Below are positions 1-5,539 of a stretch of 5,674 nt of DNA, in pieces. Both the position numbers and the translations under genes were made by a program. A model generated the notes under the pieces. That model had not been told where the DNA came from. It worked only from the letters and a program-made list of their open reading frames with translations, and searched no databases. Numbering within the stretch: the first letter of the stretch is position 1; every line of letters begins with the position of its first letter. This DNA is from CAIWHR01 sp040007035 (GTDB lineage: Bacteria; Pseudomonadota; Gammaproteobacteria; Burkholderiales; Casimicrobiaceae). The DNA lies in the NCBI GenBank assembly GCA_040007035.1, contig JBDTVU010000188.1, forward strand, positions 1 through 5,674, read 5' to 3'.

Positions 1-2
1 AG

Positions 3-1346
3 TACAAGGGCAAGGAGGCGCTGCTCGAATCGAACCGCAAGGCGCTGCACCTCGGCCGCGACCATGCGCTCGCCAACTTCGACTGCCCGCTGCCGCTGCG
101 GGTGAAGCGCTCGACCGCCGTCGGCGACAAGATCTTCATCGACGGCAACAGCGCCGCCGCGCTCGGCAGCATCTATGGCGGCGCGACGGTCTGTGCCTGG
201 TATCCGATCACACCGTCATCGTCGGTCGCCGAGGCGTTCGCCAAATACTGCGGCAAGCTCCGGATCGACCCTGCCACCGGCCGCCACCGCTACGCGATCG
301 TGCAGGCGGAGGACGAGCTGGCGTCGATCGGCATGGTCATCGGCGCCGCGTGGAACGGCGCCCGCGCGTTCACCGCGACGTCGGGCCCCGGGATCTCGCT
401 GATGCAGGAATTCATCGGCCTCGCGTACTTCGCCGAGATCCCGGCGGTGCTGTTCGACATCCAGCGCGGCAGCCCGTCGACCGGGATGCCGACGCGCACG
501 CAGCAGGCCGACCTCCTGTCCTGCGCGTACGCGTCGCACGGCGACACCAAGCACGTGCTGCTGTTCCCGGAAGACCCGAAGGAATGCTTCGAGATGGGCG
601 CGATGGCGTTCGACCTCGCCGACCGGCTGCAGACGCCGGTGTTCGTGCTGTCCGACCTCGACATCGGGATGCAGGACTGGCTATGCGACCCGTTCGTCTG
701 GGACGACGCGCGCCGTCTCGACCGCGGCAAGGTGATGACGGCGGCGGACCTCGACGCCGGCCGCGAGTTCGGCCGCTATCTCGACGTCGACGGCGACGGC
801 ATCCCGTTCCGGACGTTTCCCGGCACCCACCCGACGAAGGGCTCGTACTTCACCCGCGGCACGACCAAGGACCGCTACGCGCGCTACACCGAGGAGGGTC
901 CGGCGTACGTCGACAACATGCAGCGGCTGCTGCGCAAGTTCGAGACGGCGAAGTCGTACGTCCCGGCGCCCCTGATCGAGAAGGCGGCGAAGCCGACCCG
1001 CGCCGGCGTCGTCTGGTATGGCTCGACCGGCGCCGCGATGGCGGAGTCGCTCGCCGCGCTCGCCGCCGACGGCATCCACGTCGACCGGATGCGCATCCGC
1101 GCGTTCCCGTTCGCCGACAGCGTCGCCGAGTTCATCGCCGCGCACGACCAGGTGTTCGTCGTCGAGCAGAACCGCGACGCGCAGTTGCGGATGATGCTGG
1201 TCAACGAGTGCGGCATCGATCCCGGGCGGCTGACGTCGGTGCTCCATTACGACGGAACTCCCGTCACCGCGCGCTTCGTCATCCGCGAGATCGCGGAAAA
1301 GGCCGCGGTGTTCAACGTCAAGCCGTTGCGGAAGGTGGCGCCATGA
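3..1346 (+). CDS. korA: 2-oxoacid:ferredoxin oxidoreductase, γα-fused subunit (KorA type), 5' end missing
   Basis: This is the C-terminal 447 residues of the α subunit of a 2-oxoacid:ferredoxin (flavodoxin) oxidoreductase, most likely acting on 2-oxoglutarate. The reading frame is open to the window edge. The first visible residues (YKGKEALLESNRKALHLGRD) resemble the linker that joins an N-terminal γ domain to the α domain in fused KorA proteins of about 600 residues, so the γ domain should lie upstream. A GTG at 102 is in frame but is not a credible start, because homologous sequence continues before it. Visible landmarks are the YPITPSS loop of domain I (201-221), which helps activate thiamine diphosphate; a TSGPG turn (378-392); RGSPSTGMPT (465-494), whose arginine region lines the substrate/CoA site in this family; and a Rossmann-like domain II beginning near AGVVWYGST (about 1003-1029). 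The gene ends in an ATGA overlap with korB, implying coupled translation. Substrate specificity is inferred; another 2-oxoacid is possible. Confidence 0.95.
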   Translation, partial: YKGKEALLESNRKALHLGRDHALANFDCPLPLRVKRSTAVGDKIFIDGNSAAALGSIYGGATVCAWYPITPSSSVAEAFAKYCGKLRIDPATGRHRYAIVQAEDELASIGMVIGAAWNGARAFTATSGPGISLMQEFIGLAYFAEIPAVLFDIQRGSPSTGMPTRTQQADLLSCAYASHGDTKHVLLFPEDPKECFEMGAMAFDLADRLQTPVFVLSDLDIGMQDWLCDPFVWDDARRLDRGKVMTAADLDAGREFGRYLDVDGDGIPFRTFPGTHPTKGSYFTRGTTKDRYARYTEEGPAYVDNMQRLLRKFETAKSYVPAPLIEKAAKPTRAGVVWYGSTGAAMAESLAALAADGIHVDRMRIRAFPFADSVAEFIAAHDQVFVVEQNRDAQLRMMLVNECGIDPGRLTSVLHYDGTPVTARFVIREIAEKAAVFNVKPLRKVAP

Positions 1347-2398
1347 CCTATCTCGCGAAACCGAGACTGCACCACCCCGACCTGCCGAAGAACCGGCTCG
1401 GCTTCACGCGCCGCGACTACGAGGGTGCGATCTCGACGCTGTGCGCCGGCTGCGGCCACGATTCGATCTCGGCGGCGATCATCCAGGCGTTCTTCGAACT
1501 CGACGTCCAGCCGCACCGCGTGGCGAAGCTTTCCGGAATCGGCTGCTCGTCGAAGACGCCGACCTACTTCCTCGGCAACTCGCACGGCTTCAACAGCGTC
1601 CACGGCCGGATGCCGTCGGTGCTGACCGGCGCCAACCTCGCCAACCGCGACCTGATCTACCTCGGCGTGTCCGGTGACGGCGACTCGGCGTCGATCGGCT
1701 TCGGCCAGTTCGCGCACTCGATCCGCCGCGGCGTGAACATGGTCTACGTCGTCGAGAACAACGGTGTCTACGGATTGACCAAGGGCCAGTTCTCGGCCAC
1801 CGCCGACAAGGGATCGAAGGCGAAGAAGGGTGCGATCAACAACGACGAGCCGATCGACATGGTGATGCTGGCGCTGCAGTTCGGCGCGACGTACGTCGGG
1901 CGCAGCTTCTCCGGCGACAAGGCGCAGCTCGTCCCGCTGATCAAGGGCGCGGTGCTGCACAAGGGCGTCGCGTTCATCGACGTGGTGTCGCCCTGCGTCG
2001 CGTTCAACAACCACCCGGGCTCGACCAAGAGCTACGACTACGTCCGCGAGCACAACGAGGCGGTGAACTTCCTCGACGTGATGGTCGGGCGCGAGCCGAT
2101 CACCGCCGACTACGAGCCCGGCGCCCTGCGCGAAGTGCTGCTGCACGACGGCGGCACGATCCGGCTGCGCAAACTGCACGACGACTACGACCCGGCCGAC
2201 AAGATCGGCGCGATGAACTATCTGCAGGAGCGTGCCGCCGCCGGCGAGATCGTCACCGGCCTCCTGTACGCGCACCCCGACTCGGCCGACCTGCACGACG
2301 CGCAGGAAACCGTCGACGCGCCGCTCAACACCCTTGGGGACGCCGAGCTGGTGCCGGGCGCGGCGAAGCTCGCGGCGTTCAACGCGTCGCTGCGCTGA
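1343..2398 (+). CDS. korB: 2-oxoacid:ferredoxin oxidoreductase β subunit (KorB type)
   Basis: This 351-residue protein is the thiamine-diphosphate- and iron-sulfur-binding β subunit that pairs with the upstream α subunit to convert 2-oxoglutarate (probable substrate) plus CoA to succinyl-CoA, CO2 and reduced ferredoxin, reversibly, in the cytoplasm. The four cluster cysteines are visible: C34 and C37 in CAGCGHD, C68 in GIGCSS and C218 in SPC. Their spacing (3, 31 and 150) matches the single [4Fe-4S] site of characterised archaeal β subunits almost exactly. The Mg/thiamine-diphosphate motif is GDGD at 111-114 with the paired NN at 139-140, followed by GVYGLTKGQ. The ATG overlaps the korA stop, and GGAAGG at 1330-1335 gives a ribosome binding site 7 nt upstream. 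At about 350 residues it is longer than compact archaeal β subunits (about 300). The extra C-terminal part (about 230-351, with RLRKLHDDYDP) appears typical of the proteobacterial branch. No ferredoxin gene is visible nearby. Confidence 0.96.
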   Translation: MTYLAKPRLHHPDLPKNRLGFTRRDYEGAISTLCAGCGHDSISAAIIQAFFELDVQPHRVAKLSGIGCSSKTPTYFLGNSHGFNSVHGRMPSVLTGANLANRDLIYLGVSGDGDSASIGFGQFAHSIRRGVNMVYVVENNGVYGLTKGQFSATADKGSKAKKGAINNDEPIDMVMLALQFGATYVGRSFSGDKAQLVPLIKGAVLHKGVAFIDVVSPCVAFNNHPGSTKSYDYVREHNEAVNFLDVMVGREPITADYEPGALREVLLHDGGTIRLRKLHDDYDPADKIGAMNYLQERAAAGEIVTGLLYAHPDSADLHDAQETVDAPLNTLGDAELVPGAAKLAAFNASLR

Positions 2399-2417
2399 CG
2401 GCGGCGCCCGCCGCCGT
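2398..2417 (+). terminator. GC hairpin at the end of korB (possible terminator or 3' stabiliser)
   Basis: The arms ACGGCGGC (2398-2405) and GCCGCCGT (2410-2417) form a perfect 8-bp stem with a 4-nt GCCC loop, starting on the last base of the korB stop codon. No U-tract follows, so it is not a canonical intrinsic terminator. It could stabilise the 3' end of the korAB mRNA or work with Rho. In DNA this GC-rich, some such hairpins arise by chance, but an 8-bp perfect stem exactly at a stop codon is suggestive. Confidence 0.4.
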
Positions 2418-2529
2418 GCGGCCGCGGCGACGGAGGCCGGCGATCCGGACGAACGCCCGCGCGAGAGTGGCGGCAGGCTCGACGACGACATACTGCCGCG
2501 ACCTCGATCCCGCCGCGTCCGTCTGACAT

Positions 2530-2576
2530 CGTCGCCGTTTGACGACGCGCGCACCGTCGCCGTTTGACGACGCGCG
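2530..2576. repeat. 22-bp perfect tandem direct repeat upstream of asmA
   Basis: Two identical 22-bp copies lie at 2530-2551 and 2555-2576, a 25-bp period with a 3-bp spacer. Each begins CGTCGCCGTTTGACGACG and contains short self-complementary ends (CGTCG...CGACG), so each copy is a weak inverted repeat as well. The array ends 41 bp before the asmA ATG. It could be a paired binding site for a regulator of asmA, or simply a slippage duplication. Nothing in the sequence decides between these. Confidence 0.7.
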
Positions 2577-2585
2577 ATGAGGTCG

Positions 2586-2611
2586 TTGCAACGTGCGGTG
2601 CGGAGTAGAAT
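2586..2611 (+). promoter_or_regulatory. Candidate σ70-type promoter of asmA, possibly leaderless
   Basis: TAGAAT at 2606-2611 matches the -10 consensus at five of six positions and lies only 6 nt before the asmA ATG, so transcription from it would begin at or next to the start codon. The best -35 match, TTGCAA at 2586-2591 (4 of 6), leaves a short 14-bp spacer, and the site at the normal 17-bp distance is poor. The -35 half is therefore weak. There is no well-placed Shine-Dalgarno: GGAG at 2602-2605 is 12 nt from the ATG and lies within the same stretch. The -10 box also overlaps a small hairpin with arms GCGGA (2600-2604) and TCCGC (2611-2615). Confidence 0.35.
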
Positions 2612-2617
2612 CCGCGG

Positions 2618-4537
2618 ATGCGCATTTTCTTGACGATCCTCGCCGCCGCCGCCGGGCTCGTGGTGCTCGCGATGGTCGGCATCGCGATCGCGGTCTGGAC
2701 CGTCGACGTCAACCGGTTCGTCGCGCCGATCCAGCAGCGGGTGAAGGACGCGACGGGACGCGACCTCACGGTGAAAGGCGGCATCAGCCTCAAGCTCTCG
2801 CTCGAGCCGCGCCTGGTCATCGAGGACGTGAGCCTTGGCAACGCCGGCTGGAGCAAGCAGCCGCAGATGCTGTCGGCGAGCCGGGTCGAAGCGCAGATCG
2901 CGCTGCTGCCGCTTCTGCAGCGGCGCTTCGACATCGTCCGCTTCAAGCTGGTCGAGCCGACGATCATCCTGGAGACCGATGCCGACGGCCGTGGCAACTG
3001 GGAGTTTCCGGCGCTGAAAGCCGCGCCGGCGACGCCGCCAGCCCCCGGCGGCGCCCGCTCGCTGGACACGCTCGGCATCGGCGACCTCGAAATCGACAAG
3101 GGCGCGATGACGTATCGCGACGGCGCGACCGGCAACGTGACGCGGATCACGATCGACGAACTCGTCGTCCATGCCCGCGATCCGGGCTCGCCGGTCAGCG
3201 CGCGGTTCCGCGGCACCGTCGACGACATCGCCATCGCGCTCGAGGGCAACCTCGGCCCGCTCGACCAGCTCGTCGCCCGCCGGTGGCCGTATCCAGTCGC
3301 CGTCCGCGGCGACGTCGGCGGCCAGCACGCGGCGATCACGACCAAGGCGCAGATGGTCGACAAGGGCCTGCGGCTGGACGACGTCGACCTGACGCTCGGA
3401 TCGTCGAAGGCGACGGGTCAGGTCACCGTGCTCACCGGCGGCGCGCGGCCGAAGCTGGTGATCAAACTCGACGTCGCCACACTGTCACTGGCGGATATTC
3501 CGCTGCTCGGCGCGGCGGCGAGGGCGAAGGTGGCGAAGGCTGCGGCGCCGGCGTCGCGTTATGTCTTCGACGGAACGCCGCTGCCGCTGGCGATGCTTTC
3601 GACCTTCGATGCCGACGCCAACGTCGCGATCGGCACGCTCCTGCTCGACGGCGGCCAGCACGTCGACCGGATCGTCGCCCGGTTCACGGTCGTCAACGGC
3701 AGGCTCGACGCGCCGGCGCTGGAAGGCTCGGCGTTCGGCGGCACGGTGAAGGCGCGCCTCGTCGTCGACGCGTCGTCGCAGGCGATCGCGCTGCGCGCCG
3801 ATCTGCACGACGTCGACCTCGGCGCCGTGCTGGCGGCGACGGGCAATCCGCGCGAGGTCAAGGGCGGCAAGACCTCCGTCGCCCTCGAGATCTCGACGCA
3901 CGGCGCGTCGCCGAGGCAATGGGTGAGCGCCGCGAACGGCACGGTGACGGCGACGGTCGGCCCGGCATCGGTCGTCAATCCGAAGGTCAACCCCGACTCC
4001 TCGTTCGACCGCGCGGCTGCGGCGGTGAACCCTTTCCGCGCGACCGATCGGTCGACGGAGCTCGAATGCGTGGCGATAAGGCTGCCGTTGCGCGACGGCG
4101 TCGGACGCCTCGACCGCAGCGCGGCGGCAGAAACGAAGAAGCTCGGCGTCGCCGTCAGCGGCACGCTCGATTTCCGCAACGAGTCGCTCGACCTGTCGTT
4201 CCACCCGCGCGTGAAGCAGGGCATCGCCATCGAAGTTCCGCAGATCGCCGAACTGGTCCGGGTCAAGGGAACGTTCGCCGCACCGACGGTCGCCGTCGAT
4301 GCGATGGCGTCGGCGGCGACGGTCGCCCGGCTCGGCGCGGCGGTGAGCACCGGCGGGCTGTCGTTCCTCGGCGAGACGCTGTTAGCCCGCGCGCAGGCTG
4401 GTGGCGGCAACCTCTGCCAGGCCGCACTCGGCCGCGCGCCGGACGTGGCGTCGGCCTCGGCGCCGCCGGCGCGGGCGACGGGGGCAACCGCCGTCGACGA
4501 CATCAGCTCGGCGCTGGGTAAGCTGCTGGGGCGCTAA
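2618..4537 (+). CDS. AsmA family protein
   Basis: This 639-residue protein belongs to the AsmA family, close in length to E. coli AsmA (617). Residues about 4-27 form one hydrophobic membrane anchor (FLTILAAAAGLVVLAMVGIA), followed by a VDVNRF junction and a family-typical N-terminal block (GRDLTVKGGISLKLSLEPRL, then IEDVSLGNAGW). The remainder is a β-rich periplasmic body of repeating short strands. A family-typical C-terminal block (LDLSFHPRV, IAIEVPQIAELVRVKGTFAAP) lies around residues 523-560, and a lone cysteine in GGGNLCQAALG comes near residue 600. The AsmA family is linked to outer-membrane assembly, and relatives such as TamB and YhdP are proposed to form lipid-conducting bridges between the membranes. 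Such a role here is inferred. The ATG at 2618 is chosen because the membrane anchor starts immediately after it. It appears to be a single-gene unit, separated from korB by 219 bp and convergent with the gene downstream. Confidence 0.93.
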   Translation: MRIFLTILAAAAGLVVLAMVGIAIAVWTVDVNRFVAPIQQRVKDATGRDLTVKGGISLKLSLEPRLVIEDVSLGNAGWSKQPQMLSASRVEAQIALLPLLQRRFDIVRFKLVEPTIILETDADGRGNWEFPALKAAPATPPAPGGARSLDTLGIGDLEIDKGAMTYRDGATGNVTRITIDELVVHARDPGSPVSARFRGTVDDIAIALEGNLGPLDQLVARRWPYPVAVRGDVGGQHAAITTKAQMVDKGLRLDDVDLTLGSSKATGQVTVLTGGARPKLVIKLDVATLSLADIPLLGAAARAKVAKAAAPASRYVFDGTPLPLAMLSTFDADANVAIGTLLLDGGQHVDRIVARFTVVNGRLDAPALEGSAFGGTVKARLVVDASSQAIALRADLHDVDLGAVLAATGNPREVKGGKTSVALEISTHGASPRQWVSAANGTVTATVGPASVVNPKVNPDSSFDRAAAAVNPFRATDRSTELECVAIRLPLRDGVGRLDRSAAAETKKLGVAVSGTLDFRNESLDLSFHPRVKQGIAIEVPQIAELVRVKGTFAAPTVAVDAMASAATVARLGAAVSTGGLSFLGETLLARAQAGGGNLCQAALGRAPDVASASAPPARATGATAVDDISSALGKLLGR

Positions 4538-4555
4538 GGCAGGTCGCGCAGCAGC
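4522..4555. terminator. Inverted repeat across the asmA stop codon
   Basis: GCTGCTG (4522-4528) and CAGCAGC (4549-4555) are perfect 7-bp inverted arms flanking the asmA TAA. An alternative pairing uses a 3-nt bulge and adds GCGC (4531-4534) with GCGC (4546-4549). No U-tract follows on either strand. It sits at the junction of two convergent genes (48-bp gap), where a bidirectional stop signal would be useful, but the evidence is only the symmetry and the place. Confidence 0.25.
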
Positions 4556-4585
4556 CTCCGCCCCCTCCAGTGCGGGGATGCACAG

Positions 4586-4861
4586 CTATTTGGCGTCGCG
4601 CCAATGCCGGTGGACGTCCCGCGCGGGCGCTGCATTGGGCGCGTTCGACCGCGTCGGCGCCGTCCCCACCTTCTCAAGCAGGTGACTGTGCTTCGCCACC
4701 GGCGTTGCCACGACGGTTGCAGCGGGCGCGGCGGCAGCAGCAGCTGCCGCGATGCGATCGGGCTGCATGGTCGCCGGCGTGTCGTCGCCAGCGAGCGCGC
4801 TCGCCGAACTCCCGGTGGCAAGTGTCAACAGTGCAATCGACAGCGTCGAACGTGTCTTCAT
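4586..4861 (-). CDS. Small secreted alanine-rich protein of unknown function
   Basis: This is a 91-residue protein I do not recognise. Residues 1-24 look like a Sec signal peptide: positively charged MKTR, a hydrophobic core (LSIALLTLA), and an ALA cleavage motif before GDD. The mature part would be about 67 residues: an acidic start (GDDTPATMQPD), an alanine run (A38-A45 within RIAAAAAAAAPAATV), then a more ordered histidine- and basic-rich tail (VAKHSHLLEKVGTAPTRSN and RDVHRHWRDAK). There are no cysteines in the mature part. The start at 4861 is chosen because GGAGA (4867-4871) lies 5 nt upstream and the signal peptide begins there; a longer in-frame start at 4915 would add an arginine-rich stretch before the signal peptide. 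It would act in the periplasm or outside the cell. It is read towards asmA and lies in the same direction as the next small exported gene, but an intrinsic terminator between them implies separate transcription. Confidence 0.75.
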   Translation of the reverse strand: MKTRSTLSIALLTLATGSSASALAGDDTPATMQPDRIAAAAAAAAPAATVVATPVAKHSHLLEKVGTAPTRSNAPNAAPARDVHRHWRDAK

Positions 4862-4866
4862 GATCG

Positions 4867-4871
4867 TCTCC
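4867..4871 (-). promoter_or_regulatory. Ribosome binding site deciding the start at 4861
   Basis: Read on the minus strand, GGAGA ends 5 nt before the ATG at 4861-4859. This supports the internal start, which begins directly with the signal peptide, over the upstream in-frame ATG at 4915. Confidence 0.7.
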
Positions 4872-4878
4872 GTGGGAG

Positions 4879-4890
4879 GGTTCCGGAACC
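4879..4890. repeat. 12-bp perfect palindrome in the leader of the small secreted gene
   Basis: GGTTCCGGAACC is a perfect 12-bp palindrome located 17 nt upstream of the start codon at 4861 and 7 nt upstream of its ribosome binding site. It could be an operator for a dimeric regulator or a leader element. A second small hairpin, GGGCG (4923-4927) with CGCCC (4932-4936) and a 4-nt loop, lies further upstream. Function is not shown by the sequence. Confidence 0.45.
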
Positions 4891-5036
4891 AGGGACGCCG
4901 GCGACGGTAACGCAACGGAGAAGGGCGGATGCGCCCGCTCCTCGAAACAGCACGGTGTGCGTTTCCCGTGCCGACATGCGTCTGCTCGCGGTGCGTCCCA
5001 TACGTCCATCATGGCGGAGCATCGCTGTCGGCGGCT

Positions 5037-5061
5037 TGACCGGACCGTTACAAGTCCGTCA
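5037..5061. repeat. Inverted repeat between the two small secreted genes
   Basis: TGAC (5037-5040) plus GGAC (5042-5045) pairs with GTCC (5054-5057) plus GTCA (5058-5061): an 8-bp stem with one bulged C at 5041 and an 8-nt loop. It overlaps the candidate -10 box on the minus strand, so an operator role is possible. Confidence 0.35.
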
Positions 5062-5073
5062 GCGGGGAGTCAA
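5047..5073 (-). promoter_or_regulatory. Weak candidate promoter for the 4586-4861 gene
   Basis: On the minus strand TTGACT (5073-5068) matches the -35 consensus at five of six positions, and TGTAAC (5052-5047) matches the -10 consensus at four of six. The 15-bp spacer is shorter than ideal. The start point would fall near 5040, giving a leader of about 180 nt that contains the 12-bp palindrome. The candidate lies between the upstream terminator and the gene, where a promoter is expected. Confidence 0.22.
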
Positions 5074-5122
5074 CCACACGCGATCGACCGCGGACCGGCG
5101 CGCGCGCATTCGACAGAGTGCC

Positions 5123-5156
5123 AAATGAAAACGGCAGGGCCTCGCAGCCCCTGCCG
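5123..5156 (-). terminator. Intrinsic (Rho-independent) terminator
   Basis: Read on the minus strand, CGGCAGGG (5156-5149) and CCCTGCCG (5139-5132) form an 8-bp GC stem with a 9-nt loop, followed directly by TTTTCATTT (5131-5123). It begins 20 nt after the stop codon of the repeat-containing small gene. This is the one textbook terminator in the window, and it separates the two minus-strand genes. Confidence 0.88.
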
Positions 5157-5175
5157 CTGCGGACGCCGACGCAGG

Positions 5176-5529
5176 TCAGCGCTTGGCGCCCTTGACCGCT
5201 GTCTTGACCGCGTCCTGTCCGGCGGCATCGCTGGCGATCGGCTTCGCCACTGCCTTCGACGCGTCGACGTTCTGCTTCGCCTCGTCCGCGTGGATGGCCG
5301 GCGTCCCGTGGTCGGCGACCTTGGTGGCATCCTTCACCGCCTGCTGCTTCGCCTTCGTGTCCGGAAGGCCCTTGGTCGCCTTCGACGCATCGACGTTCTT
5401 CTTCGTTTCCTCGGCATGCATCGCCGGCGTTCCGTGGTCGGCGATTGTCCGCGGGTCCACGATCCCCGTCTGCGCAGCGGCGCTGGTGGCGAGCGCGCCG
5501 GCGATCAACGCAATCATCAACTTGTTCAT
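5176..5529 (-). CDS. Small secreted protein with two copies of a DHGTPA...NVDASKA repeat
   Basis: This is a 117-residue protein of unknown function. Residues 1-19 form a Sec signal peptide (MNKLMIALIAGALATSAAA) with an AAA cleavage motif before Q20. The mature part of about 98 residues is rich in Ala, Lys, Asp and Thr and contains no Phe, Trp, Tyr or Cys, suggesting a flexible or helical, highly soluble protein. It consists mostly of two tandem units starting at residues 30 and 72. Their cores (30-51 and 72-93) share 18 of 22 residues (ADHGTPA, then HA, E, K, NVDASKA), and their tails share a weaker Q-x-AVK pattern. The start at 5529 is supported by GAGGA (5535-5539) 5 nt upstream. An upstream in-frame ATG at 5601 would bury the signal peptide and is rejected. 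A strong terminator follows 20 nt after the stop. The conserved His and Asp residues could bind metal or a ligand, but this is speculation. Confidence 0.85.
   Translation of the reverse strand: MNKLMIALIAGALATSAAAQTGIVDPRTIADHGTPAMHAEETKKNVDASKATKGLPDTKAKQQAVKDATKVADHGTPAIHADEAKQNVDASKAVAKPIASDAAGQDAVKTAVKGAKR
5251..5442 (-). repeat. Two-copy internal coding repeat, 126-bp offset
   Basis: The repeat cores are 5377-5442 (first copy in the protein) and 5251-5316 (second), 66 bp each. By hand count about 55 of 66 bases agree, with several differences at third codon positions. This fits an older in-gene duplication kept under protein-level selection rather than a fresh slippage event. Confidence 0.85.
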
Positions 5530-5534
5530 GTCAG

Positions 5535-5539
5535 TCCTC
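5535..5539 (-). promoter_or_regulatory. Ribosome binding site deciding the start at 5529
   Basis: GAGGA on the minus strand ends 5 nt before the ATG at 5529-5527. It supports the start that opens directly on the signal peptide. Confidence 0.75.

Noticed and set aside
102..104. GTG as the start of korA
   Set aside because: The frame continues open to the window edge, and the residues before it resemble the γ-α linker of fused KorA proteins, so the gene is cut by the window rather than starting here.
350..1342. In-frame extension of korB upstream of 1343
   Set aside because: The upstream part is an arginine-rich shadow of korA. The ATG at 1343 has a good ribosome binding site, a 4-nt overlap with korA and the expected β-subunit N-terminus.
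2530..2576. CRISPR-like array
   Set aside because: There are only two copies with a 3-bp spacer; CRISPR spacers are about 30 bp and no cas gene is present.
1247..3328. 693-codon open frame on the minus strand antisense to korB and asmA
   Set aside because: It crosses two well-supported genes and their spacer. Its product is a low-complexity Arg/Asp/Val/Ala-rich chain with no recognisable domain, as expected for shadow frames in GC-rich DNA where stops are rare.
2593..4521. 642-codon plus-strand frame overlapping asmA
   Set aside because: The product is extremely arginine- and glycine-rich throughout, while the alternative frame encodes an unmistakable AsmA protein with anchor and conserved blocks.
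4674..5012. 112-codon minus-strand frame overlapping the small secreted gene
   Set aside because: It overlaps the better frame at 4586-4861, which has a signal peptide and a ribosome binding site. This frame has neither, and its composition is that of a shadow frame.
4604..5128. 174-codon plus-strand frame across the small-gene region
   Set aside because: It is arginine-rich, has no domain or convincing ribosome binding site, and runs antisense to a better-supported gene and through a non-coding gap.
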